Assembly (NCBI GenBank): GCA_036257565.1 | Contig: DATAFH010000024.1 | Coordinates: 1-14,380, forward strand | Source: DASSUW01 sp036257565 | GTDB taxonomy: Bacteria; Actinomycetota; Thermoleophilia; Solirubrobacterales; Solirubrobacteraceae | Reading direction: 5' to 3' | DNA length: 14,380 bases | In this document: piece by piece, positions 6,959 through 13,890 of the stretch | Position numbering within the stretch: the first letter of the stretch is position 1 | How the letters are laid out: every line of letters begins with the position of its first letter | Program-made: the position numbers and the translations under genes | Notes under the pieces: generated by a model | Told to the model about the DNA's origin: nothing | Databases searched by the model: none | Seen by the model: the letters and a program-made list of their open reading frames with translations, nothing else

Positions 6959-6964
6959 ATTATC
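6959..6964 (-). promoter_or_regulatory. Candidate -10 element (GATAAT) for leaderless kinase transcript
   Basis: GATAAT on the minus strand lies at 6964-6959, one base from the TATAAT consensus. Standard spacing puts transcription start at 6952, the first base of the kinase GTG start codon. No TTGACA-like -35 is visible at 16-18 bases upstream, and there is no ribosome site. Leaderless initiation is common in actinobacterial genomes. The position match is seen; the function is inferred. Confidence 0.45.
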
Positions 6965-7041
6965 CTGGATCCGGGGCTTCCGCGGCGATCTTTGGCACGC
7001 CGCCGCGTTTGACCGAGCGGACGGGCGGCTATCCCCTCCCC

Positions 7042-8193
7042 ATGGCCGCCGCTCCCGTCGAGTCGCGCCGGCCGCGCTCAGACGGCCGGCCGGCCGAGTC
7101 CCCGCCCGTGCTGTGGAAGGGCGACGACGCCGTGCCGCGCGGCCTCGCGGTGGCGTCGGCGGTCACGCTGCGCGCGGCCATCCTCGTCGGCGGCCTCGTG
7201 ATCGTGGCGCTCGGCGCCGCGCGGCTGATGCTCGTGGTGCTGCCGATCATCATCGCGGTCCTCCTCACCACGCTCCTGCTGCCGCTCCACCGTTGGCTGG
7301 TGAGCCGGCGCTGGCGACCCGCGCCGGCCGCGTCGGCCTCCACGCTGCTGGCCATCGTCGTCTTCTTCGGGCTGTGGGCGCTGATCATCCCGGGTGTCCT
7401 GTCCCAGAGCGATGAGCTGGTGAGCAACGTCAACGAGGGCGCGACGAAAGTCGTGGGCATCCTTGAGCCGCTCGGCGTGGGACGGGAGGACCTCGACCGC
7501 GCGATCGACGAGGCCTCGTCCTCGGTCCAGGGCAGCGCGCTCGCCAACGAGGTGCTCACCGGCGCCGTCCTGCTCACCCAGTGGGCCGCCGCCATCGTGT
7601 TGATCGTCGTGCTCACGTTCTTCTTCCTGAAGGACGGCGCGCGGCTGTGGGAGTGGGTGCTCGAGCTGTTTCACGAGGACCGCCAGCCGGCGCTGCGCGA
7701 GGTCGGCGCCCGCTCCTGGGCGGCGCTCAGCGCCTACGTGCAGGGCGTCTTCGTGGTCGCGACGATCGACGCGGTGTTGATCGGCGCCGCGCTGCTGATC
7801 GTCGGCGTCCCGGTGGCGATCCCGTTGATCGTCCTGACCTTCATCGCCGCGTTCTTCCCGGTGGTCGGCGCGTTCGTGGCCGGCGCCGCCGCGGTGCTCG
7901 TGGCGCTCGTGGCCAACGGGCTCGGCGCGGCGCTCGTCATCCTCGCGGTGATCGTGGCCGTGCAGCAGCTCGAGGGCAACGTCTTCTATCCGATCGTCGT
8001 CGGCCGCAAGCTCGCGCTGCACCCTGTCAGCATCCTGCTCGCGCTGACCGCGGGCGGCGTGCTGGCCGGCATCGTCGGGGCGTTCCTCGCCGTCCCGATC
8101 GCTGCCGTGGGCGCGGCCGTGCTCGGCTACACGCGCGAGCGCCGCGAGGCCCGCCAGGCCGCCGCGGTCCTCGCTCCTCATGACCTGGCCTGA
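7042..8193 (+). CDS. AI-2E family (PerM/YdiK-like) membrane transporter
   Basis: A 383-residue polytopic membrane protein of the AI-2E/PerM family. Members have been linked to export of autoinducer-2, ions or other small molecules; the substrate here is unknown. Membrane segments lie at about 44-62, 64-82, 100-120, then 173-196, 236-258, 260-290, 296-309 and 328-362. A soluble loop at 121-170 follows the third helix, as is usual in the family. Diagnostic patches are LTFFFLKDG (191-199), FFPVVGAF (271-278), QQLEGNVFYPIVVGRKLALHP (308-328) and GAFLAVPI (346-353). ATG 7042 is chosen because the hydrophilic N-terminus before helix 1 is normal for the family and upstream codons overlap the kinase promoter. 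The gene diverges from the kinase across 89 bases. The stop is three bases from that of the convergent flavin oxidase. Confidence 0.9.
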   Translation: MAAAPVESRRPRSDGRPAESPPVLWKGDDAVPRGLAVASAVTLRAAILVGGLVIVALGAARLMLVVLPIIIAVLLTTLLLPLHRWLVSRRWRPAPAASASTLLAIVVFFGLWALIIPGVLSQSDELVSNVNEGATKVVGILEPLGVGREDLDRAIDEASSSVQGSALANEVLTGAVLLTQWAAAIVLIVVLTFFFLKDGARLWEWVLELFHEDRQPALREVGARSWAALSAYVQGVFVVATIDAVLIGAALLIVGVPVAIPLIVLTFIAAFFPVVGAFVAGAAAVLVALVANGLGAALVILAVIVAVQQLEGNVFYPIVVGRKLALHPVSILLALTAGGVLAGIVGAFLAVPIAAVGAAVLGYTRERREARQAAAVLAPHDLA

Positions 8194-8210
8194 ATATCAG
8201 GGGGTCCAGG
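8184..8210. terminator. Hairpin spanning both stop codons of a convergent gene pair
   Basis: CCTGG (8184-8188) and CCTGA (8189-8193) pair with CCAGG (8206-8210) and TCAGG (8197-8201). The loop is ATA and GGGT bulges on one side. The stop codons of the AI-2E gene (8191-8193, plus) and of the flavin oxidase (8199-8197, minus) are the two halves of the inner stem. It could act as a weak bidirectional terminator, though no U-run follows on either strand. The pairing is visible; the termination role is inference. Confidence 0.4.
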
Positions 8211-9315
8211 AGCCCGCGGTGCGGAAGCCTCGGGCAGGGGTGCGGTGGCCGAGGGCGAAGCGGGGCGGGAGCGGTTCGCCGGAGGTGATGGCGGCGGCGA
8301 GGCGCTCGGCCATGGCGGGGCCGTGCTTGAAGCCGTGGCCGGACCCGCCGCCGACGAGCCAGACGTCGTCGTGGTCCGGGTGGCCGGCGGCGAGGAAGTG
8401 CGAGTCCGGGGAGAGCTCGTAGCGGCATGCGCGGGTCTCGGCGAGCGGGGCGTGCTCGAGGGCCGGGAAGCGATCGCGCAGGTAGGCGCGCACGGCAGCC
8501 TCGGTCGTCGGCTCGTCGGTGAGCGGCTCGTCGGGGTCGAGCGGCGGGCCGTCGAGGTCGAGCGCGGCCTTGACGCCGATCCCGTCGACATCGCCGGTGC
8601 CGTACATCGCGCGGTCGTAGTCGACCCACCCGGGCAGGCCCTCCCACGCCGGGCCGCCGTCGACGAACAGCAGCTCCTGGCGCGTGACCTTGATGGAGAC
8701 GAGGGCGGGGAACAGGCGCGACAGCCAGCCGCCGCAGGCCCAGACCACCACGTCGCCTGAGAGCCGCGTGCCGTCGTCGAGGACGACGACTCGCGGATCA
8801 TCGCCGGAGCGTGCCCGCCCTCGCACGACGCTCGCGCCGTGCGCGGCGGCCCGATCGGCCAGCGTGCGCACGGCGCGCTGCGCGCGGACGACGCCGGCCT
8901 CCGGCTCGAGCAGCACGAACGCCAGATCATCGGTGCCGAGGCTCGGGTACAGCCGGGCCGCCTCATCGAGGTCCAGGCGCTCGACGGGGATCCCCTGGGC
9001 GGTGAGCGTGCGGGCGGAGTCGGCCTCCCAGCCGGCCTCGCCATGAGCGAACCACGCGACGCCGGGCTCGAGCACGAGCGTCTCGCCCGACTCGGCCTCG
9101 AGCTCGTGCCACAAGGTGCGGGCGCGCCGTGCCATCGCCGTGTAGTCCCCGTCCGCTCCGTGCGACGAGCGCAGCAGCCGCGTCTCCCCTCCCGAGCTGG
9201 CCCGCCGGTCGCCGGGCTCGAACTGGTCGACGAGCGTCACCGCCTCGCCGCCGCGCGCCAGCCACCACGCGAGCGACGCGCCGAACGTCCCGGCTCCCAC
9301 GATGACGATCTCCAT
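8197..9315 (-). CDS. FAD-dependent amino-acid/sarcosine oxidase-like oxidoreductase (DAO family)
   Basis: A 372-residue flavoprotein of the D-amino-acid oxidase/monomeric sarcosine oxidase superfamily, expected to oxidise a secondary or primary amine to an imine, reducing O2 or another acceptor. The N-terminus is a textbook FAD-binding strand-turn-helix (IVIVGAGTFGASLAWWLA, residues 3-20) with an acidic end at D30. GGETRLLRSSHG (42-53) matches the MSOX active-site arginine segment. C297 in TRACRYELSPDSHFLA aligns with the cysteine that covalently holds FAD in monomeric sarcosine oxidase, and K330 in GGGSGHGFKHGP aligns with its O2-activating lysine. The usual His of the sarcosine oxidase SSHG motif is not at the same place. 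The ATG at 9315 overlaps the TGA of the upstream GMC gene (TGATG), indicating translational coupling. Substrate unknown. Confidence 0.88.
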   Translation of the reverse strand: MEIVIVGAGTFGASLAWWLARGGEAVTLVDQFEPGDRRASSGGETRLLRSSHGADGDYTAMARRARTLWHELEAESGETLVLEPGVAWFAHGEAGWEADSARTLTAQGIPVERLDLDEAARLYPSLGTDDLAFVLLEPEAGVVRAQRAVRTLADRAAAHGASVVRGRARSGDDPRVVVLDDGTRLSGDVVVWACGGWLSRLFPALVSIKVTRQELLFVDGGPAWEGLPGWVDYDRAMYGTGDVDGIGVKAALDLDGPPLDPDEPLTDEPTTEAAVRAYLRDRFPALEHAPLAETRACRYELSPDSHFLAAGHPDHDDVWLVGGGSGHGFKHGPAMAERLAAAITSGEPLPPRFALGHRTPARGFRTAGSWTP

Positions 9316-9317
9316 CA
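9313..9317 (-). promoter_or_regulatory. Stop/start overlap TGATG coupling GMC and FAD oxidase genes
   Basis: On the minus strand the GMC stop TGA (9317-9315) shares its A with the ATG (9315-9313) of the FAD oxidase. Such one-base overlaps normally mean termination-reinitiation coupling, with the two proteins made in linked amounts. No separate promoter is needed for the second gene. Confidence 0.75.
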
Positions 9318-11684
9318 GGACACGATGCGCCGCGCGGCGTACTGGGCCATGCCCATCACCGTGAGCTGCGGGTTCACGTACACGCTCGTCGGGAAGACGC
9401 TCGCATCGCAGAGGTAGAGGTTGTCGAAGCCGCGCACGCGGAAGCTCTCGTCCACGACCTCGCCGACCGCGTTGCCGCCCTGCGGATGGGCGCTCGTCAG
9501 CAGCAGGTCACCGGACTCCTTGACGTGGCTCGGCAGCAGGTCGAGCGCCTGGGGCGTGCGGTACTCGTGAAAGGCGAAGGTGGCGGGCATGACGCACTCG
9601 GCTCCGGCCGCCAGGAAGATGCGGCCCGCGGTGCCCAGGCCCTCGACGATGCGGGCCCGGTCCTGTGCGGAGACCTTGTAGTCGATCACCGGTCCCGACC
9701 GCGAAGACTTCACGCGGCCGGGCGCGGTGGTGCCCACGAGCACCCCGGCGCACGCCATGTGGCGGTAGCGCCGCATGTTGGCGAAGTGACGGTCGAACCA
9801 GCCCGGCATCGCGAGCGCCTGCGTGGCCGGTGGGTTGAACCACGTTTCCACCATGTAGCCGGGGATGCCCGGTGCCGGCACGTACGCATGCGACATCTGG
9901 ATGCCGGCGAAGGAGTCCATGACCTCCGGGAACTCGGCCGTCAGCGGCGAGTTGATGTTGAAGTGCAGGCCCCGGCCGGCGCGCCCGTCGCCCAGCCCGC
10001 TGCGCTGCAGCAGCCAGCTCGAGCCGATCGCGCCCGCCGCCACGACGACCTCATCGGCCGCCGCCGTGACCCGCTCGCCGCTCGTGTTGCGGCCGAGGAC
10101 GCCGGTCGCGCGCTTGCCGTCGGTGATGATCCGCTCGACCTCGACATCGGGCAGCACGTCGACCGCGAACCGGCGCTGTGCCTCCGGGAGTACGCGATCC
10201 AGCGTGGTCATCTTGGCGCCATACGCGCAGCCGATGTTGCAGTACCCCGTCCCCAGGCACGCCTCGGAGATGTTGGCCGACATCACCGTGAGCTCGCCGG
10301 GCAGGCGAAGCGCGTCGACCGCGGCTTCGAAGCGGCATGCGGCCTTGGTCGTGATCTCGCGCGGGATCTGTACCACCCCGAGCCAGTCCCGGACCTCCGC
10401 GATCCCTTGGCGCAGCCCGTCGGGGTCGACGCCCCGATCCGCCCACTGGTCGAGCACCTGCTCCGGCGGATCGAGGCAGAGCGCGTTGTTGATCGTCGTG
10501 CCGCCGCCCACGCACATGCCCTGCAGGACCTGCAGCTCGAAGTTCGTGGCGAGCTGCAGCGCGCCCTCGTTGTAAAGGCGGAGGTACTGCGTCACCTCGT
10601 CGTCGGTGAAGCGGCGGGGATCGACGTGCGGCCCGCGCTCGAGCACGAGCACACGCCGGCCCGCCTCGGAGAGGCGGTAGGCCAGGACGCCGCCCGCCGC
10701 GCCGGAGCCGATCACCACCGTGTCGTAGCGTCCGCTCGGCGGCAGGGTGAGCGTCCGCAGCGGCGGCTCGGGCGGATCGGTCGGCTCCGGGGCTCGCCCG
10801 CCGGGACGGCTGGGATACGGCGTGTAGTCGATCGAGCTCCACGACGCACGGTCGCCGTAGTAGCCGAGGTACGCCATCTGCGACGCGGTGCGGATCAGCA
10901 CCCGCAGGAGCGGCCGCAGTGGCCGGAGGACCCGGTGGCCGGAGAGCGGGCCGACGAACCGGCGCTCGAGGAAGCGCTTGCGCGCGTCGGGAGAGAGCGT
11001 CGGAAGCGGCGGGCGCAGCGTGAGCAGCGGCCACAGGGCGAGAACGATCAGCGCAAGCTGCACGCGGCCCTTCGAGCGCGCCTCCAGCGAAGCGAGGTAC
11101 TCGTCGACGTTGCGCGCGATCTGCTCGGGGGAGACCACCTCGGGGTCGCCCTCGATCAGCACCTCGGCGACGGAGGACAGGGCTAGAAAGCCGACGGGAT
11201 GCAGATAGCGGAGGCCATAACGGGCCCGCACGGCGGCCACCCACCAGGCGAAGAAGAGCACGGCGAGCAGGATGTCCACGCCCATCCACGCCAGCAGCGC
11301 CACCGTGGCGGAGACCTCGCCGATGACGGGCACGTCCTGCGCCGGGGCGCCGCCCCACGCCAGCGTGGCGATCTGCCCGATGACGAGCGCGACGTAGCCC
11401 GCCGCCAGCACGAGCGCCGTCCAGCCGCGGCGGCGCACATCGGCGGCGCCCAGCGCGGAGAGGAAGACGAACAGCACGTCCTTTGCGAACGAGTTCGGCA
11501 GGAAGCCAAGCGACGCAGTGTCGCCGCCCACGATGTAGGCCACGGCGAGGATCGCGCTCCACACCGCGTGTGCGGCGAGCAGGTTCCGGAGGCGCCGCTC
11601 TTGACTGGTCAACGCGTCCCGCACCGCCGCGACGCTATCCGCTCCCCGCGCGGCCTGTCGAGCTTCCCTACTCTCACCGTTCAT
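9315..11684 (-). CDS. Membrane-anchored GMC oxidoreductase with fused N-terminal helical subunit
   Basis: A 789-residue flavin alcohol/sterol oxidase or dehydrogenase of the GMC family with an unusual leader. Residues 35-152 contain about four membrane helices. Residues 160-290 (LALSSVAEVLIEGDPE, DEYLASLEARSKGR, LSPDARKRFLERRF, YLGYYGDRASWSSIDY) resemble the helical small-subunit/FAO-type N-terminal domain that accompanies many GMC enzymes. The FAD Rossmann motif VVIGSGAAGG is at 323-332, with E349 ending the second strand. GGGTTINNALCL (393-404) is the GMC signature. C476, C482 and C486 lie in a Cys-rich loop (CLGTGYCNIGCAYGAK) found in fatty-alcohol-oxidase-like members. The catalytic pair is H733 (SAHPQGGN) and N771 (VYVNPQLTVMG). 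The start at ATG 11684 shares CATG with the divergent phosphatase; a GTG about 20 codons later is possible. It is the first gene of an operon with the FAD oxidase. Confidence 0.9.
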   Translation of the reverse strand: MNGESREARQAARGADSVAAVRDALTSQERRLRNLLAAHAVWSAILAVAYIVGGDTASLGFLPNSFAKDVLFVFLSALGAADVRRRGWTALVLAAGYVALVIGQIATLAWGGAPAQDVPVIGEVSATVALLAWMGVDILLAVLFFAWWVAAVRARYGLRYLHPVGFLALSSVAEVLIEGDPEVVSPEQIARNVDEYLASLEARSKGRVQLALIVLALWPLLTLRPPLPTLSPDARKRFLERRFVGPLSGHRVLRPLRPLLRVLIRTASQMAYLGYYGDRASWSSIDYTPYPSRPGGRAPEPTDPPEPPLRTLTLPPSGRYDTVVIGSGAAGGVLAYRLSEAGRRVLVLERGPHVDPRRFTDDEVTQYLRLYNEGALQLATNFELQVLQGMCVGGGTTINNALCLDPPEQVLDQWADRGVDPDGLRQGIAEVRDWLGVVQIPREITTKAACRFEAAVDALRLPGELTVMSANISEACLGTGYCNIGCAYGAKMTTLDRVLPEAQRRFAVDVLPDVEVERIITDGKRATGVLGRNTSGERVTAAADEVVVAAGAIGSSWLLQRSGLGDGRAGRGLHFNINSPLTAEFPEVMDSFAGIQMSHAYVPAPGIPGYMVETWFNPPATQALAMPGWFDRHFANMRRYRHMACAGVLVGTTAPGRVKSSRSGPVIDYKVSAQDRARIVEGLGTAGRIFLAAGAECVMPATFAFHEYRTPQALDLLPSHVKESGDLLLTSAHPQGGNAVGEVVDESFRVRGFDNLYLCDASVFPTSVYVNPQLTVMGMAQYAARRIVS
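11669..11674 (+). promoter_or_regulatory. Candidate -10 element (TACTCT) for the histidine phosphatase gene
   Basis: TACTCT fits the TAnnnT form of a -10 box and would start transcription near 11681, two bases before ATG 11683. There is no ribosome site upstream of this ATG, so a nearly leaderless message is plausible. No recognisable -35 box is seen. The element lies inside the first codons of the divergent GMC gene. Confidence 0.3.
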
Positions 11685-12276
11685 GGGGCCGATCCGCCGC
11701 CACGGGCAGACGCTCGTGCTCGTGCGTCATGGCGAAACCGAGTGGAGCGCGAGCGGCCGCCACACGAGTGTCACCGACGTGCCGCTCACCGACGCCGGCC
11801 GCGAAGCGGCGAGCCGCCTGCGCGAGCGGCTCGCGGGCTGGGACTTCGCGCTCGTCCTGACCTCACCACGCGCCCGGGCGCGCGAGACCGCCGCCATGGC
11901 CGGCTTCCCGGACGGCGCGGTCGACGAGGACCTCGTGGAGTTCGACTACGGCGAGTACGAGGGGCTCACGACGCCCGAGATCCGCGAGGAGCGCCCGGGC
12001 TGGAGCGTGTGGGAGGACGGCGCGCCGGGCGGGGAGACGGTGGAGCAGGTGGGCGCCCGCGCCGACCGCATGATCGAGCGCGCGACGGCGGTCGACGGCG
12101 ACGCCCTCGTGTTCGCCCACGGCCACCTGCTGCGTGTGCTCGGCGCCCGCTGGATCGGCCTCGCGCCGGAGTACGGCGGCAACCTCGCGCTCGACACCGG
12201 CGCCGTGTGCGAGGTCAGCTACGAGCGCGAGCGGCGCGCGATCTGGGTCTGGAACGACACGTCCCACCTCGACTGA
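11683..12276 (+). CDS. Histidine phosphatase family protein (phosphoglycerate mutase-like)
   Basis: A 197-residue cytoplasmic phosphatase of the histidine acid phosphatase/phosphoglycerate mutase superfamily, acting through a phosphohistidine. The catalytic LVRHGET has R15, H16 and G17. The second arginine lies in TSPRARARETA (R63 or R65). The acid E86 is in LVEFDYGEYEG, and the second histidine H146 is in FAHGHLLR. Length and spacing fit the small GpmB/CobC-like broad-specificity phosphatases rather than true dPGM, because the long dPGM insertion is absent. Members act on sugar phosphates, glucosyl-3-phosphoglycerate or cobalamin intermediates; the target here is not determinable. The start ATG 11683 overlaps the divergent GMC start, and there is no Shine-Dalgarno. 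The last 58 bases overlap the 3' end of the diguanylate cyclase on the other strand. Confidence 0.9.
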   Translation: MGPIRRHGQTLVLVRHGETEWSASGRHTSVTDVPLTDAGREAASRLRERLAGWDFALVLTSPRARARETAAMAGFPDGAVDEDLVEFDYGEYEGLTTPEIREERPGWSVWEDGAPGGETVEQVGARADRMIERATAVDGDALVFAHGHLLRVLGARWIGLAPEYGGNLALDTGAVCEVSYERERRAIWVWNDTSHLD

Positions 12277-13262
12277 GCGCGCTTGCGGGTGAGGAGGCGC
12301 TGGTCGGCCCGGTCGAGCAGCTCGATCGCGGTGACCGCGTCGACCGGCGCGACGGCCGAGGCGAAGCTCACGCCGAGACCGGACACGTCGGGCGGCAGGT
12401 CGGCGCCGGCGATCGCCTCCTCGAGCGCGCTGACCAGCCGGTTCACGCCCGCCACGCCCGCCCCAGGTGCGACGACGGCGAACTCGTCGCCGCCGATGCG
12501 GGCGAGGCAGTCGCCCTCGCGGATGACGTCCGAGCAGGCGTCGGCGATGACGCGCAGGACGGCATCGCCGACCGGATGCCCGAGGTCGTCGTTGACGCCC
12601 TTGAAGCCGTCGAGGTCGAACAGCACGAGTGCGGCGCCGCGCGGCTCGGCGACCGCGCGCGCCAGCTCGGCGTCGAACGTCCGCCGGTTGGAGAGCCCGG
12701 TGAGCGGGTCGCGCTCGGCCATCGCCCGCTGGCGGGCCTCGGCGCGCAGGAGCCGCTGCTTGAGCATGTGGATCGCGATGTTCATGCCCGCCACGGACGC
12801 GCTGAAGGTCAGGACGCGCGACGGGTAGCCGGCGACGTGCTCGTAGAGGAGCGGCGAGGCGTACGTCGCCGCGAACAGCGCGGTCAGCGGCCAGCTGAGG
12901 TGCGGCGGGAAGAAGTACGCGATGAAGAGCGCGGTGAAGAGCATGAGCGGCTGCACGAAGCTCGCGGCGCCGCCCGACGCCCAGATCGCGAGCCCGACCA
13001 ACGGCAGCGCGCCGGCGGTCACGGCGGCGCGCTGCGCGAGGGTCATGGTCAGCCGCCGCCGCCAAAGCACGAGCGACGCGAGGCCCCAGCCGGTGGCCAC
13101 GGCGGCGATCCCGAGCGCCCAGCCCAGGTGCGATCGGTCGGCGCCCGGCATGAGCAGCGCGACGGTGCCGACGAGGCCGGCCACGGTCCACAGCGCCCCC
13201 GAGGTGAGGTCGGCGAGCGGCCCCTCGTCGCGAGGATCCTCGTCTGCAAGGCGCGGTGACAT
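12219..13262 (-). CDS. Membrane diguanylate cyclase (GGDEF) with intact inhibitory site
   Basis: A 347-residue enzyme that should make the second messenger cyclic di-GMP from two GTP. Residues 20-165 hold about five or six membrane helices with short loops (SGALWTVAGLVGTVALL, LGWALGIAAVATGWG, FVQPLMLFTALFIAYFF, WPLTALFAATYA), a sensor of unknown ligand with no named domain. A helical linker (165-183) leads to the GGDEF domain: DPLTGLSNRR at 185-194, metal-binding D216 in FDLDGFKGVNDDLGH, the active-site loop GGDEF exactly at 257-261, and an RxxD inhibitory site (R248-D251) five residues before it. Catalysis and product feedback should both be intact. No EAL domain is attached. ATG 13262 is chosen by family style; the same frame stays open further upstream. 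The last ~16 residues lie over the phosphatase gene on the other strand and look like a read-through tail. Confidence 0.9.
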   Translation of the reverse strand: MSPRLADEDPRDEGPLADLTSGALWTVAGLVGTVALLMPGADRSHLGWALGIAAVATGWGLASLVLWRRRLTMTLAQRAAVTAGALPLVGLAIWASGGAASFVQPLMLFTALFIAYFFPPHLSWPLTALFAATYASPLLYEHVAGYPSRVLTFSASVAGMNIAIHMLKQRLLRAEARQRAMAERDPLTGLSNRRTFDAELARAVAEPRGAALVLFDLDGFKGVNDDLGHPVGDAVLRVIADACSDVIREGDCLARIGGDEFAVVAPGAGVAGVNRLVSALEEAIAGADLPPDVSGLGVSFASAVAPVDAVTAIELLDRADQRLLTRKRAQSRWDVSFQTQIARRSRS

Positions 13263-13448
13263 GGGCTTCCGGCCACCGCAATCGACCTCCAGCCCCGCGG
13301 CTTGAGCGGGGCGGCGCAGCTGGTACGGGTGGACGTCCGGCCAGGCGAGCTCGAACCCGGTCCGCACGATCTCGCGCTCGAGGTCGGCGAGGAGGTTGTC
13401 GACCCGCACCGGATGAGCGCGCCGAGCGGGATCCGGAACGGGTAGCAG
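13263..13448. other. Ambiguous stretch between diguanylate cyclase and FtsX remnant
   Basis: This 186-base stretch has no assignable gene. On the minus strand the diguanylate cyclase frame stays open upstream, with codons that all end in G or C from about 13409 to 13310 (for example EREIVRTGFELAWPDVHPY), as in a real gene. On the plus strand one frame reads LALEVGEEV and SAPSGIRNG before a TAG at 13443-13445, which could be degraded FtsX periplasmic sequence. Both strands cannot be right. A 6-bp GC hairpin, CCCCGC (13293-13298) and GCGGGG (13306-13311), lies within it. No promoter is recognised. Confidence 0.35.
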
Positions 13449-13882
13449 GCGATGTCGATGCGCGCGATCGAGGAGTCGAGGGTGCTCGACATCCTTGGCC
13501 TCGGGCCGATCACGATCTCCCGCCAGGCGTTCGACGGCGGGTTCGCGACCGAGCGCAACCGGCTCACGCTGGCGGCCGGCGAGCCTGCGGCCGTCAAGCA
13601 GGCGCTGGGCCGGCTTCCCGGAGGCGGAGGCCTGGAGCAAGGACGCGTTCATCACCAAGCAGACGGAGTGGATCGGCTCGATCCTCGGCGTCCTGTGGGT
13701 GCTGCTGGCCTTGGCGTTGATCGTGTCGCTGTTCGGCATCGTCAAACACACCGGTGCTCGCGCCGGCGCGAGCTGGGCACGCTGCGGGCGATGGGCATGA
13801 GCCGCCGCCAGCTGCGCCGCACGGTGCGCCACGAGACCGTGATCACGGCGCTCATGGGCGCGCCGCGCTCGCCTACGAGTAG
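13449..13882 (+). pseudogene. FtsX-type ABC transporter permease remnant (multiple frameshifts and deletions)
   Basis: These are the remains of the C-terminal part of a MacB/FtsX-like permease, which with an ATPase partner would form a lipoprotein or efflux-type ABC system. The pieces fit a single protein only when the frame is switched. ILGLGPITISRQAFDGGF and LTLAAGEPAAVKQAL (to about 13606) are in one frame. FPEAEAWSKDAFITKQTEWI and the helix ILGVLWVLLALALIVSLFGIV (13614-13743) are in a second frame; one extra G at 13607-13609 accounts for the shift. RRELGTLRAMGMSRRQLRR and HETVITALMGA (13761-13860) return to the first frame after an extra A (13744-13746) and a short loss. AALAYE and a TAG (13862-13882) match the usual C-terminal end, with the final helices deleted. 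Several independent lesions argue for a true pseudogene rather than one sequencing error. No ATPase gene is in the window. Confidence 0.8.
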
Positions 13883-13890
13883 CGAGCGAA

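Noticed and set aside
7009..7035. TTGACC and TATCCC as a promoter for the AI-2E gene
   Set aside because: The spacer is only 15 bases and TATCCC lacks the final T of the -10 consensus. The position would suit a leaderless start at 7042, but the match is too weak to list.
9486..11186. 566-codon open frame on the plus strand
   Set aside because: It is the antisense of the GMC oxidoreductase; composition is that of reversed GC-rich coding sequence and no domain is visible.
11199..13259. 686-codon open frame on the plus strand
   Set aside because: It crosses antisense of the GMC and cyclase genes and overlaps the phosphatase in another frame. Three recognisable proteins are encoded in other frames over the same bases.
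13263..13832. 190-residue N-terminal extension of the diguanylate cyclase
   Set aside because: The open frame continues through the FtsX remnant on the opposite strand and has no domain; ATG 13262 gives a family-typical short tail before the first helix.
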